A DNA stretch of 64,000 nt, from positions 85,064 to 149,063 of the forward strand of contig DASYKS010000002.1 of assembly GCA_035995205.1 (NCBI GenBank). Reading direction: 5' to 3'. Position 1 is the first letter of the stretch. Each line of letters begins with the position of its first letter. Positions 42,557 to 53,354 of the stretch are shown piece by piece. The notes under the pieces were generated by a model, which was not told the DNA's origin, searched no databases, and saw nothing but the letters and a program-made list of their open reading frames with translations. Source of the stretch: DASYKS01 sp035995205 (lineage in GTDB: Bacteria; Acidobacteriota; Thermoanaerobaculia; Multivoradales; UBA5704). Made by a program: the position numbers and the translations under genes.

Positions 42557-43561
42557 TCAGATCAGATGCTCCGTCATCCGCTCCGGCCCGTCGCCGACGC
42601 TGTCGCGGATGACGAATCCGACGCTCGGTAGGCTTTCCAGGCGGTCGACCAGGTCGGCTTCGGAGTCCGGCTCGCAGATCACGTGGACGTTGGCTCCCGC
42701 GTCCATCGTCGACCAGGCGGCGAGACCTTCCTGGCGCAGCTCGCGGACGGCGCGTAGGACTTCGACCGAGCCCGGGCTCCAGTAGTGGATCGGCGGGTGG
42801 GCCGACATCGCGATTAGGTGGAGGTCGATCGCCTCTTCTTCGATCGTGGCGCCCAAGGAGGCGAAGTCGCGCTCCGCGATCGCGCGGCGCACGCGGGTCA
42901 GGCGATCCGGGATCAGCTCCAGGCGCCGTTCGTAATACGGACTGCTGGGCGCGAGCGCATGGCCGTCGCGTGAGGAGACCGATTTCGGTCCGATCTCGAC
43001 CACCGCGATGATGTCGCGCAAATCCCAATGGTCGGCCTCGGCGAGCGGACGAGCGAAGGAGTCTTCATCTTCCGTACCCGACCACTCGACATAGCCGCCG
43101 AGCACCGAGCGACAGGCCGAGCCCGAGCCGCTGCGCCGGGCGAGCAGGGACGCCTCGCGCGGCGACAACCCGCGGCCGAGCGCGCTCGAAGCCGCGAGGG
43201 TCAGAGCCGAGAAACCGGAGGCGGACGAGGCGAGACCGGCGGCGCTCGGGAAATTGTTGCGGGTCGCGATGCGCAGCCGGCCGGCGCCCGGCGGGATGCT
43301 CAGCTCACCGCGCAGGCGGTCGAGATGACGCAGGATCGGGCCGCCGAAATCCGCCTTCGGCGCGATGAAACCGCCGCCGGGCTCGGCGAGCCAGATCTCG
43401 TCCTCCGCCGCCTCGATCGGCTCGGCGGTGCAGGTCGTGACGCAATGGCTCAAGGTCATCGAGATCGACGGGTTGTTCGGCAGGACGAGCGCGGCGTCGC
43501 GCACGCCCCAGTACTTGATGAATGCGATGTTGGCGGGCGCTTCGAACGTGGCTTTGCTCAT
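42557..43561 (-). CDS. Diphosphomevalonate/phosphomevalonate decarboxylase
   Basis: 334-residue GHMP-fold decarboxylase. Motifs: APANIAFIKYWG, NNFPSAAGLASSASGFSAL, GSGSACRSVLGGYVEW and the catalytic Asp in TMDAGANVHV. Yeast diphosphomevalonate decarboxylase reads KYWGKR; here the second Lys is Val20 (KYWGVR). Given the adjacent isopentenyl phosphate kinase, the substrate may be mevalonate 5-phosphate, giving isopentenyl phosphate; this is inference. The start shares one base with the mevalonate kinase stop. Confidence 0.88.
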   Translation of the reverse strand: MSKATFEAPANIAFIKYWGVRDAALVLPNNPSISMTLSHCVTTCTAEPIEAAEDEIWLAEPGGGFIAPKADFGGPILRHLDRLRGELSIPPGAGRLRIATRNNFPSAAGLASSASGFSALTLAASSALGRGLSPREASLLARRSGSGSACRSVLGGYVEWSGTEDEDSFARPLAEADHWDLRDIIAVVEIGPKSVSSRDGHALAPSSPYYERRLELIPDRLTRVRRAIAERDFASLGATIEEEAIDLHLIAMSAHPPIHYWSPGSVEVLRAVRELRQEGLAAWSTMDAGANVHVICEPDSEADLVDRLESLPSVGFVIRDSVGDGPERMTEHLI

Positions 43562-44655
43562 CAGGACTCCTCAATCAATAAACCGTGCGCGCCGAGCGCG
43601 ACTTCGCGCCGGGCATACCCCTCCAAGGCCCCGGTGGTCGCCCCCGTGTCTCCGACCTCGGGCGCCACCACCAGCAGCGATCCCGCGGCATCGCCGCTTG
43701 CGGCTCCGGCCCCCGAGATCTTTGCCGCGCCACCCGCGGCTTCGATCGCCCGCACGCGTTGCGCCATCGCCTCGGGCACCGCGCCCATGGCTTCGAGGCA
43801 GGCTTGCCCCTCGCGCACGGAGTCGATCAACTGCCGGACCTCGCCCTCCGAGGATTCGATCGCGGCGCGAAACGCGCGCGTCGCCCGCTCGAAGCGGTCG
43901 AGCGTCTCATCGAAGCGCGAGGGATCTCGATCGCGGAAGCGACGCACGGCGGCGACCACTTCGCCGGTCGTCTCGCGCGGGCGGCCCGTGTCGTAGACCG
44001 CGATCGCGGAGAGGAGCGGCGGCAGGATAAGGAGGTTCGAAAACGTCAACCGCTCGGGCCTCTCGGCCGTCCGCTCCGCCCAGACCAGGCCGCCGCGGAC
44101 GACGGTTTCGGTGTCGATGCCCGACGGGCGGCCATGCTGGCAACGCTCGACGTCGAGCGCCGCGGCGAGCAAAGCCTCGCGCCCCGCCGAGGCGCTGCCC
44201 ATCGCGGCTTCGAACGCCGCGAGCACGCCCACCGCGGCGGCGGCCGAACTGCCGAATCCCGAGCCGACCGGCAGGTCGGAGGTGACGTCGATCGTGGCGC
44301 CCGGCAGCTCTCGCGGAGAGAGGCCGGAGCGGGAAAGCGCCGCGCCGAGCGCGACTTTCACCAGGTGGGCCGCCTCGGTGCCTCGGACGGCGGCGAAATC
44401 GGCGTTCGGCTCGCCGTCGAACCGTGCCCACGCGGACAACGAGCGTTCCGCATGCTCGGCGATGGCGTCCCAGGAGGTCTGTTCGGCGTGAGCGATGCCG
44501 GGCAGCGTCAGGGAGACGCCGCCGGAACCGGTCGGACGAAGCGTGACGAAGAGGCGCCGGTCGATCGCGGCGGCGAGCGCCGGCCGTCCGTAGACGACGG
44601 CGTGCTCGCCGATCAGGATCAGCTTGCCGGGAACCGAGACACGGACGGATCGCAT
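43561..44655 (-). CDS. mvk: Mevalonate kinase
   Basis: 364 residues, GHMP kinase fold. The N-terminal signature is VPGKLILIGEHAVVYGRPALA. The ATP loop is PVGSGFGSSAAAAVG, and QHGRPSGIDTETVVRGG carries the catalytic Asp. C-terminal ISGAGAASGDAAGSLLVV is the third GHMP motif. It phosphorylates mevalonate, the product of the HMG-CoA reductase encoded 60 nt upstream, and is coupled by a 1-nt overlap to the decarboxylase. Confidence 0.93.
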   Translation of the reverse strand: MRSVRVSVPGKLILIGEHAVVYGRPALAAAIDRRLFVTLRPTGSGGVSLTLPGIAHAEQTSWDAIAEHAERSLSAWARFDGEPNADFAAVRGTEAAHLVKVALGAALSRSGLSPRELPGATIDVTSDLPVGSGFGSSAAAAVGVLAAFEAAMGSASAGREALLAAALDVERCQHGRPSGIDTETVVRGGLVWAERTAERPERLTFSNLLILPPLLSAIAVYDTGRPRETTGEVVAAVRRFRDRDPSRFDETLDRFERATRAFRAAIESSEGEVRQLIDSVREGQACLEAMGAVPEAMAQRVRAIEAAGGAAKISGAGAASGDAAGSLLVVAPEVGDTGATTGALEGYARREVALGAHGLLIEES

Positions 44656-44715
44656 GAAACAGACGTCCGCCTTGGTTCTCCGGCAACCTGGCTTTCCCGG
44701 TCGTTCGGTCGAGCC

Positions 44716-46005
44716 CTAGTCGAACGAGAGCGCCGGCCGTTCGATGCCGCGGCCGAGCTTCTCGTGGGCGCGCGCCAGATCCTGCGAGGTGAAGGCCGCC
44801 ATCAGCGACAGCTCGCCCGCGAGCACCGCGGCGCCGAGGATCTCGGCCAGGCGCATCGCGGCGACGCCTGGACGCTCGGGATCGGGGGTGACGCCCAAGA
44901 TCGCGAGCGCCTCGCTCTGGGTCGAAAGGCCGGTGCCGCCGCCGATCGCGCCGATCGGCACGTCGGGCAGGAAGACCGAGGCGAACACCGAATCCTCGCC
45001 GCGCGGCTCGATGCAGGTGACGCCGAGCGACCCTTCGACCACGTGTGCGGGGTCCTGGCCGGTGGCGATGAAGAAGGCGGCGAGGACGTTGGCGAAGTGG
45101 GCGTTGTAGCCCTTCGAGCCGGAGGCGATCGAGCCGAGCAGGTTCTTGCGGTACTGCACCTCGACCAGCGCCTGGGCGTTGGTCTTGAGCACGTCGTGGA
45201 GCACCTGGGGGCCGAGCACGACCTCGGCGTAGATCCGTTTGCCGCGCCCCTCCTGGAAATTGAGGTCGGCCGCCTTCTTGTCGACGCAGTAGTTGCCCGA
45301 CAGGCCGATGCACGGCACGCCGGTCGCCGGCTCGATCAGGTCGGTGACCACCCGGTCGCAGGCGATGGTCGCCATGTTCATGCCCATCGCGTCGCCCGCG
45401 TCGAAGCGAAAGCGGAGGAAGACCGTGGTGCCGAACGCGAACGTGCGCACGTCGATCAGCCGCAGGTGGTGGCTGGTCTTTTCGGTCACCGCCTTCAAGT
45501 CGTCGAAGTGCTCTTTGATCCAAGCCAGGAAGCGCTGGGTCTGCTCGATGCCTGAGGTGCGGAAGACCGGCGCGCGGGTCATGCCGACGTCTTCCACCCG
45601 GACCACCGCCCCCCCCGCCTCGCGGATCGCGGTGCAGCCGCGGTTGGTGCTCGCGACCAGGGCGGCTTCGGTGGTGGCGAGCGGGACGTAGAACTCCCCC
45701 TCGGCGTAGGCGCCGCGGACCGCCAAGGGGCCGACGACGCCCATCGGGATCTGGGCCACGCCGATGAAGTTCTCGCAGTGGCGCTTGCTCGCCTGATGCA
45801 CGTCCAACGAATGGTGCGCGATGTGGTGGAGGTCCGTTTGCGTGAGCGCCTCGATCGCCTCCCGGCGGATGTCGCTCGCCTCTTCGGCGGAGAGATCGCG
45901 GGGGAGCTGGTGGAAATGCAGCTCGCGAGAAGAGAGAGCGCGGACGAGCTCGTCGTGCCGCGAGCGGGAAGGAGCGAGAGGACGGACAGAGCTGATCATG
46001 GTCAT
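44716..46005 (-). CDS. Class I HMG-CoA reductase
   Basis: 429 residues. Catalytic elements of the class I enzyme are all present: Glu in LATTEAALVAS, Asp in GDAMGMNM, Lys in NYCVDKKAAD and His in LARAHEKLGRG, with IGGGTGLSTQ near the cofactor site. It reduces HMG-CoA to mevalonate with NAD(P)H. There are no membrane segments. HMG-CoA synthase is not in the window, so the first step must be encoded elsewhere. It lies 35 nt downstream of the IDI gene in the same direction. Confidence 0.94.
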   Translation of the reverse strand: MTMISSVRPLAPSRSRHDELVRALSSRELHFHQLPRDLSAEEASDIRREAIEALTQTDLHHIAHHSLDVHQASKRHCENFIGVAQIPMGVVGPLAVRGAYAEGEFYVPLATTEAALVASTNRGCTAIREAGGAVVRVEDVGMTRAPVFRTSGIEQTQRFLAWIKEHFDDLKAVTEKTSHHLRLIDVRTFAFGTTVFLRFRFDAGDAMGMNMATIACDRVVTDLIEPATGVPCIGLSGNYCVDKKAADLNFQEGRGKRIYAEVVLGPQVLHDVLKTNAQALVEVQYRKNLLGSIASGSKGYNAHFANVLAAFFIATGQDPAHVVEGSLGVTCIEPRGEDSVFASVFLPDVPIGAIGGGTGLSTQSEALAILGVTPDPERPGVAAMRLAEILGAAVLAGELSLMAAFTSQDLARAHEKLGRGIERPALSFD

Positions 46006-46040
46006 CGTCGGAGCCTTATCGGAAAGCCAGAATCGAGAAA

Positions 46041-47156
46041 CTAGAACCCGGAATCCAGGGAGCCTCTTCCCGGCGGGAGCGCACCGCTCCCTTGCCTACG
46101 TTCCAATCGCACCTCGGTCAAATCCGCGGGCGTCCTCGCGCCCAGGCAGAACATCGCGATCGAAAGCTCGCGAATCGTCCGTTCGATCCGCTCGATCACC
46201 CGCTCCGGCGACTCGGTCGCCGCGGCGAGGAAGCGGAAGGCCATCCCGGCCATTCGCGCTCCGAGCGCGAGCGCCTTGGCGACGTCGAGGCCGTGGCGGA
46301 TGCCGCCGCTGCCGATGATCGTCAAGCCGCCGATCCGCGCGAGCGCCGCGATCGACTCGGGGGTCCGCACGCCCCAATCGGCGAACAGCTCGCCGAGATC
46401 GAGGTCGTCCGCCCGCGCCGCTTCGATCCGCGCCCAACTGGTGCCGCCCACCCCCGCGGTGTCGAGAATCGAAAAGCCCCGGCCGGCAAGCGCCCGGCCG
46501 GCCGCCTCGGAGAGGCCGGAGCCGACCTCCTTGACGATCACCGGCACCTCGATCTCGTGCGCCACCGCGGCCATCCGGTCGAGCAGGCCGACGAAGTTCC
46601 GCTGCCCCTCGGGCTGGATCGCCTCCTGGAGCGGATTCAGGTGGAAGACCAGGGCGTCGGCCCCGATCATTTCCACCGCCTTCCGGCACTCGTCGAGCCC
46701 GATCCCGTAGTTGAGCTGGACCGCGCCCAGATTCGCCAACAGGGGGACCGACGGTGCGAGATCGCGAACCCGGAAAGTATCAGCTTTGGCCGGGTCTTCC
46801 AACGCCTTGCGCTGGGAGCCCACCCCGACCGCGACACCGGTCGCCTCGGCGGCGATCGCCAGGTTGCGGTTGATCCGGGCGGCGATCTCGGTGCCGCCGG
46901 TCATGCAAGAGATCAGGAGCGGCGCTTTGAGCGTTCGGCCCAGAAACTCCGTCGACAGGTCGATCGCGTCGAAATCGATCTCGGGCAGCGCCTCATGGCC
47001 GAAGCGGTAGTTGTCGAACGCGCTCGCGTCGACCTGCATCCGGGGTTCGAGCGCGAGCCGGATGTGCTCCGCCTTGCGGTCGCGCAGGGCGGGATCGGTC
47101 GGATCAGACCGATCGGTCGGATCGGACCGATTGGATGCTGGCGCAACCGCGCTCAC
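46041..47156 (-). CDS. fni: Type 2 isopentenyl-diphosphate isomerase
   Basis: 371 residues of the FMN-dependent IDI-2 family: RKAEHIRLALE, LLISCMTGGTEIAARINR, VGVGSQRKALED, LNPLQEAIQPEGQRNF, VIVKEVGSGLS, GVGGTSWARIE and SGGIRHGLDVAKALALGA. It interconverts IPP and DMAPP. Start GTG 47156 overlaps the prenyl synthase stop by 4 nt. The N-terminus has a small SDPTD repeat encoded by a short GATCGGTCG-type DNA repeat, probably slippage-derived. Confidence 0.95.
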   Translation of the reverse strand: MSAVAPASNRSDPTDRSDPTDPALRDRKAEHIRLALEPRMQVDASAFDNYRFGHEALPEIDFDAIDLSTEFLGRTLKAPLLISCMTGGTEIAARINRNLAIAAEATGVAVGVGSQRKALEDPAKADTFRVRDLAPSVPLLANLGAVQLNYGIGLDECRKAVEMIGADALVFHLNPLQEAIQPEGQRNFVGLLDRMAAVAHEIEVPVIVKEVGSGLSEAAGRALAGRGFSILDTAGVGGTSWARIEAARADDLDLGELFADWGVRTPESIAALARIGGLTIIGSGGIRHGLDVAKALALGARMAGMAFRFLAAATESPERVIERIERTIRELSIAMFCLGARTPADLTEVRLERRQGSGALPPGRGSLDSGF

Positions 47157-48316
47157 GTTTCGCGCCCTCGCAGGTGATCCAGCAGACCGGAGAAGAAAAC
47201 CTCCCCCTCGGGCTCAAGCGCGAGGCCTGAAAGTGCGTCGCGCGCCTCCGCGAGCCGCAGGTCGATCATGGCTTCGACTTTCGCACGGGCGCCGGAGGCT
47301 TCGATCAGGCGTTGGATTTCGCGGGCTCTCTCCTCGTCGAGCTGCGGATCACCGAGCGCCGCCGTGATCATCGCCCGCTCGGGTGCGGCGGAGGCGGCGA
47401 GCGCGTGGTGGATCAGGAAGGTGAGCTTGCCCTCTTTCAGATCGGCCTCGACCGGCTTGCCGGTGCGCTCCGGATCGCCGAACGTGCCGAGCAGATCGTC
47501 CTGGAGCTGGAACGCCTCGCCCACCGCCCGGCCGTAGCGACGGAGGGCGGCTTTCTCCGCCGGGGGCGCGCCCGCGAGGATCGCGCCAAGCTCGATCGGC
47601 CGCTCCGCGGTGTAGCGTCCGGATTTCATTTGCAGGACACGCAGCAGCTCCTCTTCGCGCACCTCGCCCGGACGCCCGCGGCGGCCGGCGATCAGCAATT
47701 CGGAGTATTGGCCGGCGATCACCTCTTCGCACATCGCGGAAAACGCTTGGAGCAGCTCACCGCGCCGCGCTCCTTCGACGGCCAAGCCGAAGACCTGCTC
47801 GATCGCCCAGGTCTGGGCGAGGTCGCCGAGCAGGATCGCCACCGAGACGCCGAACTCGCCCGCGTTGCCCGCGAGGTTACGCGCCCGATGGGCGTCGCGG
47901 AAGCGCACCTGCGCCGACGGCTCGCCGCGGCGCAGATCGGCGTGGTCCATCACGTCGTCGTGGATCAGCAGGTAGGTATGCAGCAGCTCGGTCGCGAGCG
48001 CGAGCGGCAAAGCCTCTTCGCTCCGTCGGCCGCCGAGCGCGCGGTAGGTGAACCAGACGAACGCCGGGCGCAGCCTCTTACCGCCCAGATTGGCGAGCCG
48101 GCCGACGCCGTCGATCAGCTCCAGCCGCGCGGGGTCCGCCTCGGTCGACCCGGTTTCCCCGCCGGGCGCCGCCGCCTGTCGTTTCGCCGCGAGCAGGCTC
48201 TGGAGCTGGGCGTCGAGCCGGTCCCGAAACTCGGCAAGCAGGGGAGCGAAAGGCAGGGCCTCGCCGACGGGCGGCGCGGCTCCCGGAGCAAGAGCGGTGG
48301 CGAAGGTCGGAGTCAT
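47153..48316 (-). CDS. Polyprenyl (geranylgeranyl/farnesyl) diphosphate synthase
   Basis: 387 residues, trans-prenyltransferase fold. GGKRLRPAFVWFTYRALGG is followed by the first Asp-rich motif LLIHDDVMDHADLRRG and, later, FQLQDDLLGTFGDPERTGK. The second motif is DDLLG rather than DDxxD. It condenses IPP with allylic diphosphates; chain length cannot be judged safely. It is the first gene of the 14-gene run, 85 nt after the sigma-54 activator. Confidence 0.94.
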   Translation of the reverse strand: MTPTFATALAPGAAPPVGEALPFAPLLAEFRDRLDAQLQSLLAAKRQAAAPGGETGSTEADPARLELIDGVGRLANLGGKRLRPAFVWFTYRALGGRRSEEALPLALATELLHTYLLIHDDVMDHADLRRGEPSAQVRFRDAHRARNLAGNAGEFGVSVAILLGDLAQTWAIEQVFGLAVEGARRGELLQAFSAMCEEVIAGQYSELLIAGRRGRPGEVREEELLRVLQMKSGRYTAERPIELGAILAGAPPAEKAALRRYGRAVGEAFQLQDDLLGTFGDPERTGKPVEADLKEGKLTFLIHHALAASAAPERAMITAALGDPQLDEERAREIQRLIEASGARAKVEAMIDLRLAEARDALSGLALEPEGEVFFSGLLDHLRGRET

Positions 48317-48401
48317 GGATCAGGTCGGCGCACGGACCCCAGCGGCTGGCGCCGGATCGAGGGCCAGTCTAGCAGGGGTCGGCGGTCGCCCGCCCGGCGG
48401 C

Positions 48402-49760
<1,359 letters not shown>

Positions 49761-49933
49761 GGCAGCAGCCTCTGGAGGTGATTCCGACAAGGGTTCGCTG
49801 GGGTCATCTAGCGGGTCACTCTGCAGTTTCAGTGCCAATTCTTTCTTCCTTTGCTAAAGCGCGCGCTTTGACTCTTACATCTTCGGGCGTCGGCTACAAT
49901 CCGTCTCCGCGGCTGATTCTGACGGAGGTTGCG

Positions 49934-50749
49934 ATGTCCCGCACACTGCCCTTGCTTCAGGTCGATGCTTTCACCGACCGGCCGTTCGCGGGCAACCCCG
50001 CGGCGGTCTGCCTGTTGGCCGCCCCCGCGGAGGCCGAATGGATGCAGGCGGTAGCGCGCGAGATGAACCTGTCGGAGACCGCGTTCGTGGCCGGCCATGG
50101 CGACGGCGATTTCGCGCTCCGCTGGTTCACCCCGGCGGTCGAGGTCGAGCTGTGCGGCCACGCGACGCTCGCCGCGGCGCACGCTCTGTGGACCACCGAC
50201 CGGCTCGCCCCGGAGCGGCCGGCGCGCTTCCATACCCACTCGGGGCTGCTCACCGCGGAGCGTACGGCCGACGGCCTGATCGAGCTCGATTTTCCCAGCC
50301 GCAACGCGGAGCCGGCCGAGCCGCCGGTCGGTCTCGCCGAGGCGCTCGGCCTGGCCGGCGAGGATCTGCGGTGGGTCGGCCGCAGCCGCTACGACGTGCT
50401 GGTCGAGCTGCCGAGCGAGACCGAAGTGCGCTCCCTTGCCCCCGATCTCGCGCGGCTGCGAAGCGTCGAAGCCCGCGGGGTGATCGTCACCGCGCGCGCC
50501 GCGACCGGGGGGCGCTACGACTTCGTCTCGCGCTTTTTCGCGCCGCGGGCCGGGGTCGACGAAGACCCGGTGACCGGTTCGGCCCATTGCACGCTCGCGA
50601 CGTTCTGGGGCGAGCGTCTGGGCAAGACCGAGCTGCTCGCCTATCAGGCCTCCGCCCGCGGCGGCGAGATCCGGCTGCGTTGGATCGACGACCGGGTCCG
50701 CCTGGGAGGCCACGCGGTGACCGTTTCTCGCGGCGAGCTGATGGTCTGA
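49934..50749 (+). CDS. PhzF family isomerase/epimerase-like protein
   Basis: 271 residues from ATG 49934 with GGAGG upstream; a longer frame to 49778 lacks support. Family landmarks: VDAFTDRPFAGNPAAVC, the catalytic Glu in NLSETAFV, RWFTPAVEVELCGHAT and DPVTGSAHC. PhzF relatives are double-psi-barrel-like isomerases of mostly unknown substrate. It stands alone, divergent from the sigma-54 activator. Confidence 0.93.
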   Translation: MSRTLPLLQVDAFTDRPFAGNPAAVCLLAAPAEAEWMQAVAREMNLSETAFVAGHGDGDFALRWFTPAVEVELCGHATLAAAHALWTTDRLAPERPARFHTHSGLLTAERTADGLIELDFPSRNAEPAEPPVGLAEALGLAGEDLRWVGRSRYDVLVELPSETEVRSLAPDLARLRSVEARGVIVTARAATGGRYDFVSRFFAPRAGVDEDPVTGSAHCTLATFWGERLGKTELLAYQASARGGEIRLRWIDDRVRLGGHAVTVSRGELMV

Positions 50750-50852
50750 GACGGCGTTTCGAGTCTTGAATAACTTACAACCGCACGAGTAAAAACGATA
50801 GACTCCGGCGAGCCGGTCCTCCACGGGGCCCTCTGCTACACTTCCGCCCCTC

Positions 50853-52289
50853 ATGTCCGACGCCCTCCTCCGCCACAGCCAGACCTCCGCGCACCTTCCG
50901 GCGGGCCGCCCGGGGCGGGTCGGGATGATTTCCTTGGGCTGTCCGAAGAACCTGGTCGACAGCGAGATCATGCTCGGCGAGCTTGCCCGCCGGGGCTACG
51001 AGGTCGTGCACGACCTCGAATCGGCCGAGACGGTGATCGTCAACACCTGCGGCTTCATCGAAGAGGCGAAGCAAGAATCGATCGACGCCATCCTGGAGGT
51101 CGCCGGGCGGAAGGGCGATGGAGGAGTCAAGAAGCTCCTGGTCGCCGGCTGCATGGTCAACCGGTTCGGCGACCAGCTGGCGCGCGAGATCCCCGAGATC
51201 GACGGCTTCGTCGGCCTCGACCAGCTGCGCGAGGTGGGCGACGTGGTCCAGCTGGGCGGCGGGCCGCCTCTGCCCGCGCCGTCGCACCTGGTGTTCGATC
51301 ACACCGCGCCGCGCCTGCTCACTACCCAAGGCTTCGCCTACCTAAAGGTCGCCGAAGGGTGCAACAACCCCTGCACCTTCTGCGCGATCCCGATCTGGCG
51401 CGGCCGGTTCCGCAGCCGGACGATCGACAGCCTGGTCGCCGAGGCGCGCGACCTCGAAGCGGCGGGCGTCGTCGAGCTCAACCTGATCGCCCAGGACACC
51501 ACGCGCTACGGCGAGGATCTCGGGCACCGCCGCCATGGGCTGACCCGGTTGGTCGAGGCGCTGCTCGCGGGCACAACGATTCCCTGGATCCGCTTCCTCT
51601 ACGCCTATCCGACCACGCTCGACGAAGATCTTCTCCGCCTGATGGGCCAAGAGCCGCGCTTCTGCTCCTACCTCGACATGCCGCTCCAGCACAGCCACGG
51701 CGAGATCCTCACCGCGATGCGCCGCGGGGGCGACGCGAAGCGCTACCTGAAACTGCTCGACCGGGCGCGCGAGCTGGCGCCCGACGTCTCGTTGCGCACC
51801 ACGTTCATCGTCGGCTTTCCGGGCGAGACCGAGGAGCATTTCCAAGACCTGCTCCGCTTCGTCGAGCGGGCGCGGTTCGATCATCTCGGCGCCTTCGCCT
51901 ACAGCCCGGAGCCGGACACCCCCGGCGCGAATTTGCCCAACCGGGTGCCGAAACAGACCGCGCGCCGCCGCCATCGCCAGCTGCTTGAAGCGCAGGCGCC
52001 GATCGCCCTGGCGAGCCGCCGCGCCCACGTGGGGCGCCGCCTGCCGGTCCTCGTCGAGGGCGTCTGCGAAGAGAGCGAGCACCTGCTCCAAGGCCGCCAT
52101 CAGGGACAAGCCCCGGAGATCGACGGCCGCATTCTGATCAACGATGGCTCGGCTCCGGTCGGTTCGATCGTCGAGGTCGAGATCACCGAGGCGCATCCGG
52201 TCGATCTGGTCGGCCGGATCGTCGGCTCGCTCGGCTTCCCGGGGGTCGTGGCCGCCGAGGCCGACGAGCTCGCCGCCCTTCCCGCTTGA
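50853..52289 (+). CDS. rimO: Ribosomal protein S12 methylthiotransferase
   Basis: 478 residues. The UPF0004 domain has the three cluster cysteines in SLGCPKNLVDSE, NTCGFIEEAK and AGCMVNR. The radical-SAM motif is CNNPCTFC. A C-terminal TRAM domain (LPVLVEGVCEE to VDLVGRI) completes the family. CPKNLVDSE and overall length fit RimO, which methylthiolates an Asp of S12, better than MiaB. Start ATG 50853. Confidence 0.95.
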   Translation: MSDALLRHSQTSAHLPAGRPGRVGMISLGCPKNLVDSEIMLGELARRGYEVVHDLESAETVIVNTCGFIEEAKQESIDAILEVAGRKGDGGVKKLLVAGCMVNRFGDQLAREIPEIDGFVGLDQLREVGDVVQLGGGPPLPAPSHLVFDHTAPRLLTTQGFAYLKVAEGCNNPCTFCAIPIWRGRFRSRTIDSLVAEARDLEAAGVVELNLIAQDTTRYGEDLGHRRHGLTRLVEALLAGTTIPWIRFLYAYPTTLDEDLLRLMGQEPRFCSYLDMPLQHSHGEILTAMRRGGDAKRYLKLLDRARELAPDVSLRTTFIVGFPGETEEHFQDLLRFVERARFDHLGAFAYSPEPDTPGANLPNRVPKQTARRRHRQLLEAQAPIALASRRAHVGRRLPVLVEGVCEESEHLLQGRHQGQAPEIDGRILINDGSAPVGSIVEVEITEAHPVDLVGRIVGSLGFPGVVAAEADELAALPA

Positions 52290-52302
52290 GAGCCGGCCCA
52301 CG

Positions 52303-53283
52303 ATGATCGTCATCCAGGACGCTCTGGACGCGAGCGATCCGCCGCGCGAAGGTATCGTCACGATCGGCAATTACGATGGCGTCCACCGCGGCCAGCAGGC
52401 GATCCTCGAAACCGTGGCCTCCCGGGCGCGCGAGGCCGGTTGCCCGGCGATCGTCGTCACCTTCGATCCCCATCCGCTCTCCGTCCTGCGGCCGGGCCAG
52501 GCCCCCCTGCTGATCACCACGGCCGAACAGAAGGAGCGCCAGCTCCGGGCGCTCGATGTGCAATATTTACTCATCGTCCGATTCACTCGCGAGCTCGCGC
52601 GCATGCCGGCGCGCCAGTTCGTGCGCGATTTTCTCCACCGGGAGCTGGCGGTGCGCGAGATCCACGTCGGGGCCACCTTCACCTTCGGCCGCGAGCGGGA
52701 AGGGAACCTCGCGCTGCTCGCCGAGATGGGCGCGACGCTCGGGTTCACCGCCCATCCGGTCGAAGAGGTGATCTACCGCGGCGAGCGGATCTCCAGCACG
52801 CGCATCCGCGCGGCGATCGGCGACGGGCGGATCGCCGAGGCGAACGACATGCTCGGCCGGCCGTTCGCGATCACCGGGACGATCGCCCGCGGCGACCGGA
52901 TGGGCCAGCGGCTCGGCTGGCCGACGATCAACGTCGCCTCCGACCATCGCCTGCTGCCGGGCGACGGCGTCTACGTCTCGCGGGTCCATTTCCCGAGCTA
53001 CCCGGCCACTTTCGACTGCGTGACCAACGTCGGCACACGGCCGACCGTGTACGAGAACTATCAAAGAGTGGTCGAGAGCCATATCCTGGACTTCTCCGCC
53101 GACGTCTACGGCGAGCGGGTGGAGCTTCAGTTCCACCGCCAACTGCGCGAGGAACGGATCTTTCCGACGGTCATGGATCTCTCGGCCCAGATCGGCCGGG
53201 ACGTCGAGGCGACGCGCGAGCACTTCGCGCGCAAACGGATGGAAGACTTGGCCGAAGCGCCGGCGCCGAGGACTCGGGAGTAA
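52303..53283 (+). CDS. ribF: Bifunctional riboflavin kinase / FAD synthetase
   Basis: 326 residues from ATG 52303, 13 nt after rimO. The N-terminal adenylyltransferase has VTIGNYDGVHRGQQ, VVTFDPHPLSV and RISSTRIRAAI. The C-terminal riboflavin kinase domain has GQRLGWPTINVA, DGVYVSRV and TNVGTRPT. It makes FMN and FAD from riboflavin. Confidence 0.95.
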   Translation: MIVIQDALDASDPPREGIVTIGNYDGVHRGQQAILETVASRAREAGCPAIVVTFDPHPLSVLRPGQAPLLITTAEQKERQLRALDVQYLLIVRFTRELARMPARQFVRDFLHRELAVREIHVGATFTFGREREGNLALLAEMGATLGFTAHPVEEVIYRGERISSTRIRAAIGDGRIAEANDMLGRPFAITGTIARGDRMGQRLGWPTINVASDHRLLPGDGVYVSRVHFPSYPATFDCVTNVGTRPTVYENYQRVVESHILDFSADVYGERVELQFHRQLREERIFPTVMDLSAQIGRDVEATREHFARKRMEDLAEAPAPRTRE

Positions 53284-53354
53284 ACCGGGGCGAGAGATCG
53301 TTCAGTAGAGAAGGATCGGCCCCGGCGCCACCGGCGCGCGCCCGATTCGCAGGT

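Noticed and set aside
43585..45555. 656-residue plus-strand open frame over mevalonate kinase and HMG-CoA reductase
   Set aside because: Low-complexity Arg/Gly/Glu-rich antisense translation with no family resemblance.
48317..48401. Sigma-54 (-24/-12) promoter in front of the isoprenoid operon
   Set aside because: No GG-N10-GC element of convincing quality could be seen in the 85-nt gap.
49868..49900. Promoter TTGACT ... TACAAT before the PhzF gene
   Set aside because: The hexamers are 21 nt apart, too far for a normal sigma-70 promoter; only the -10-like box is suggestive.
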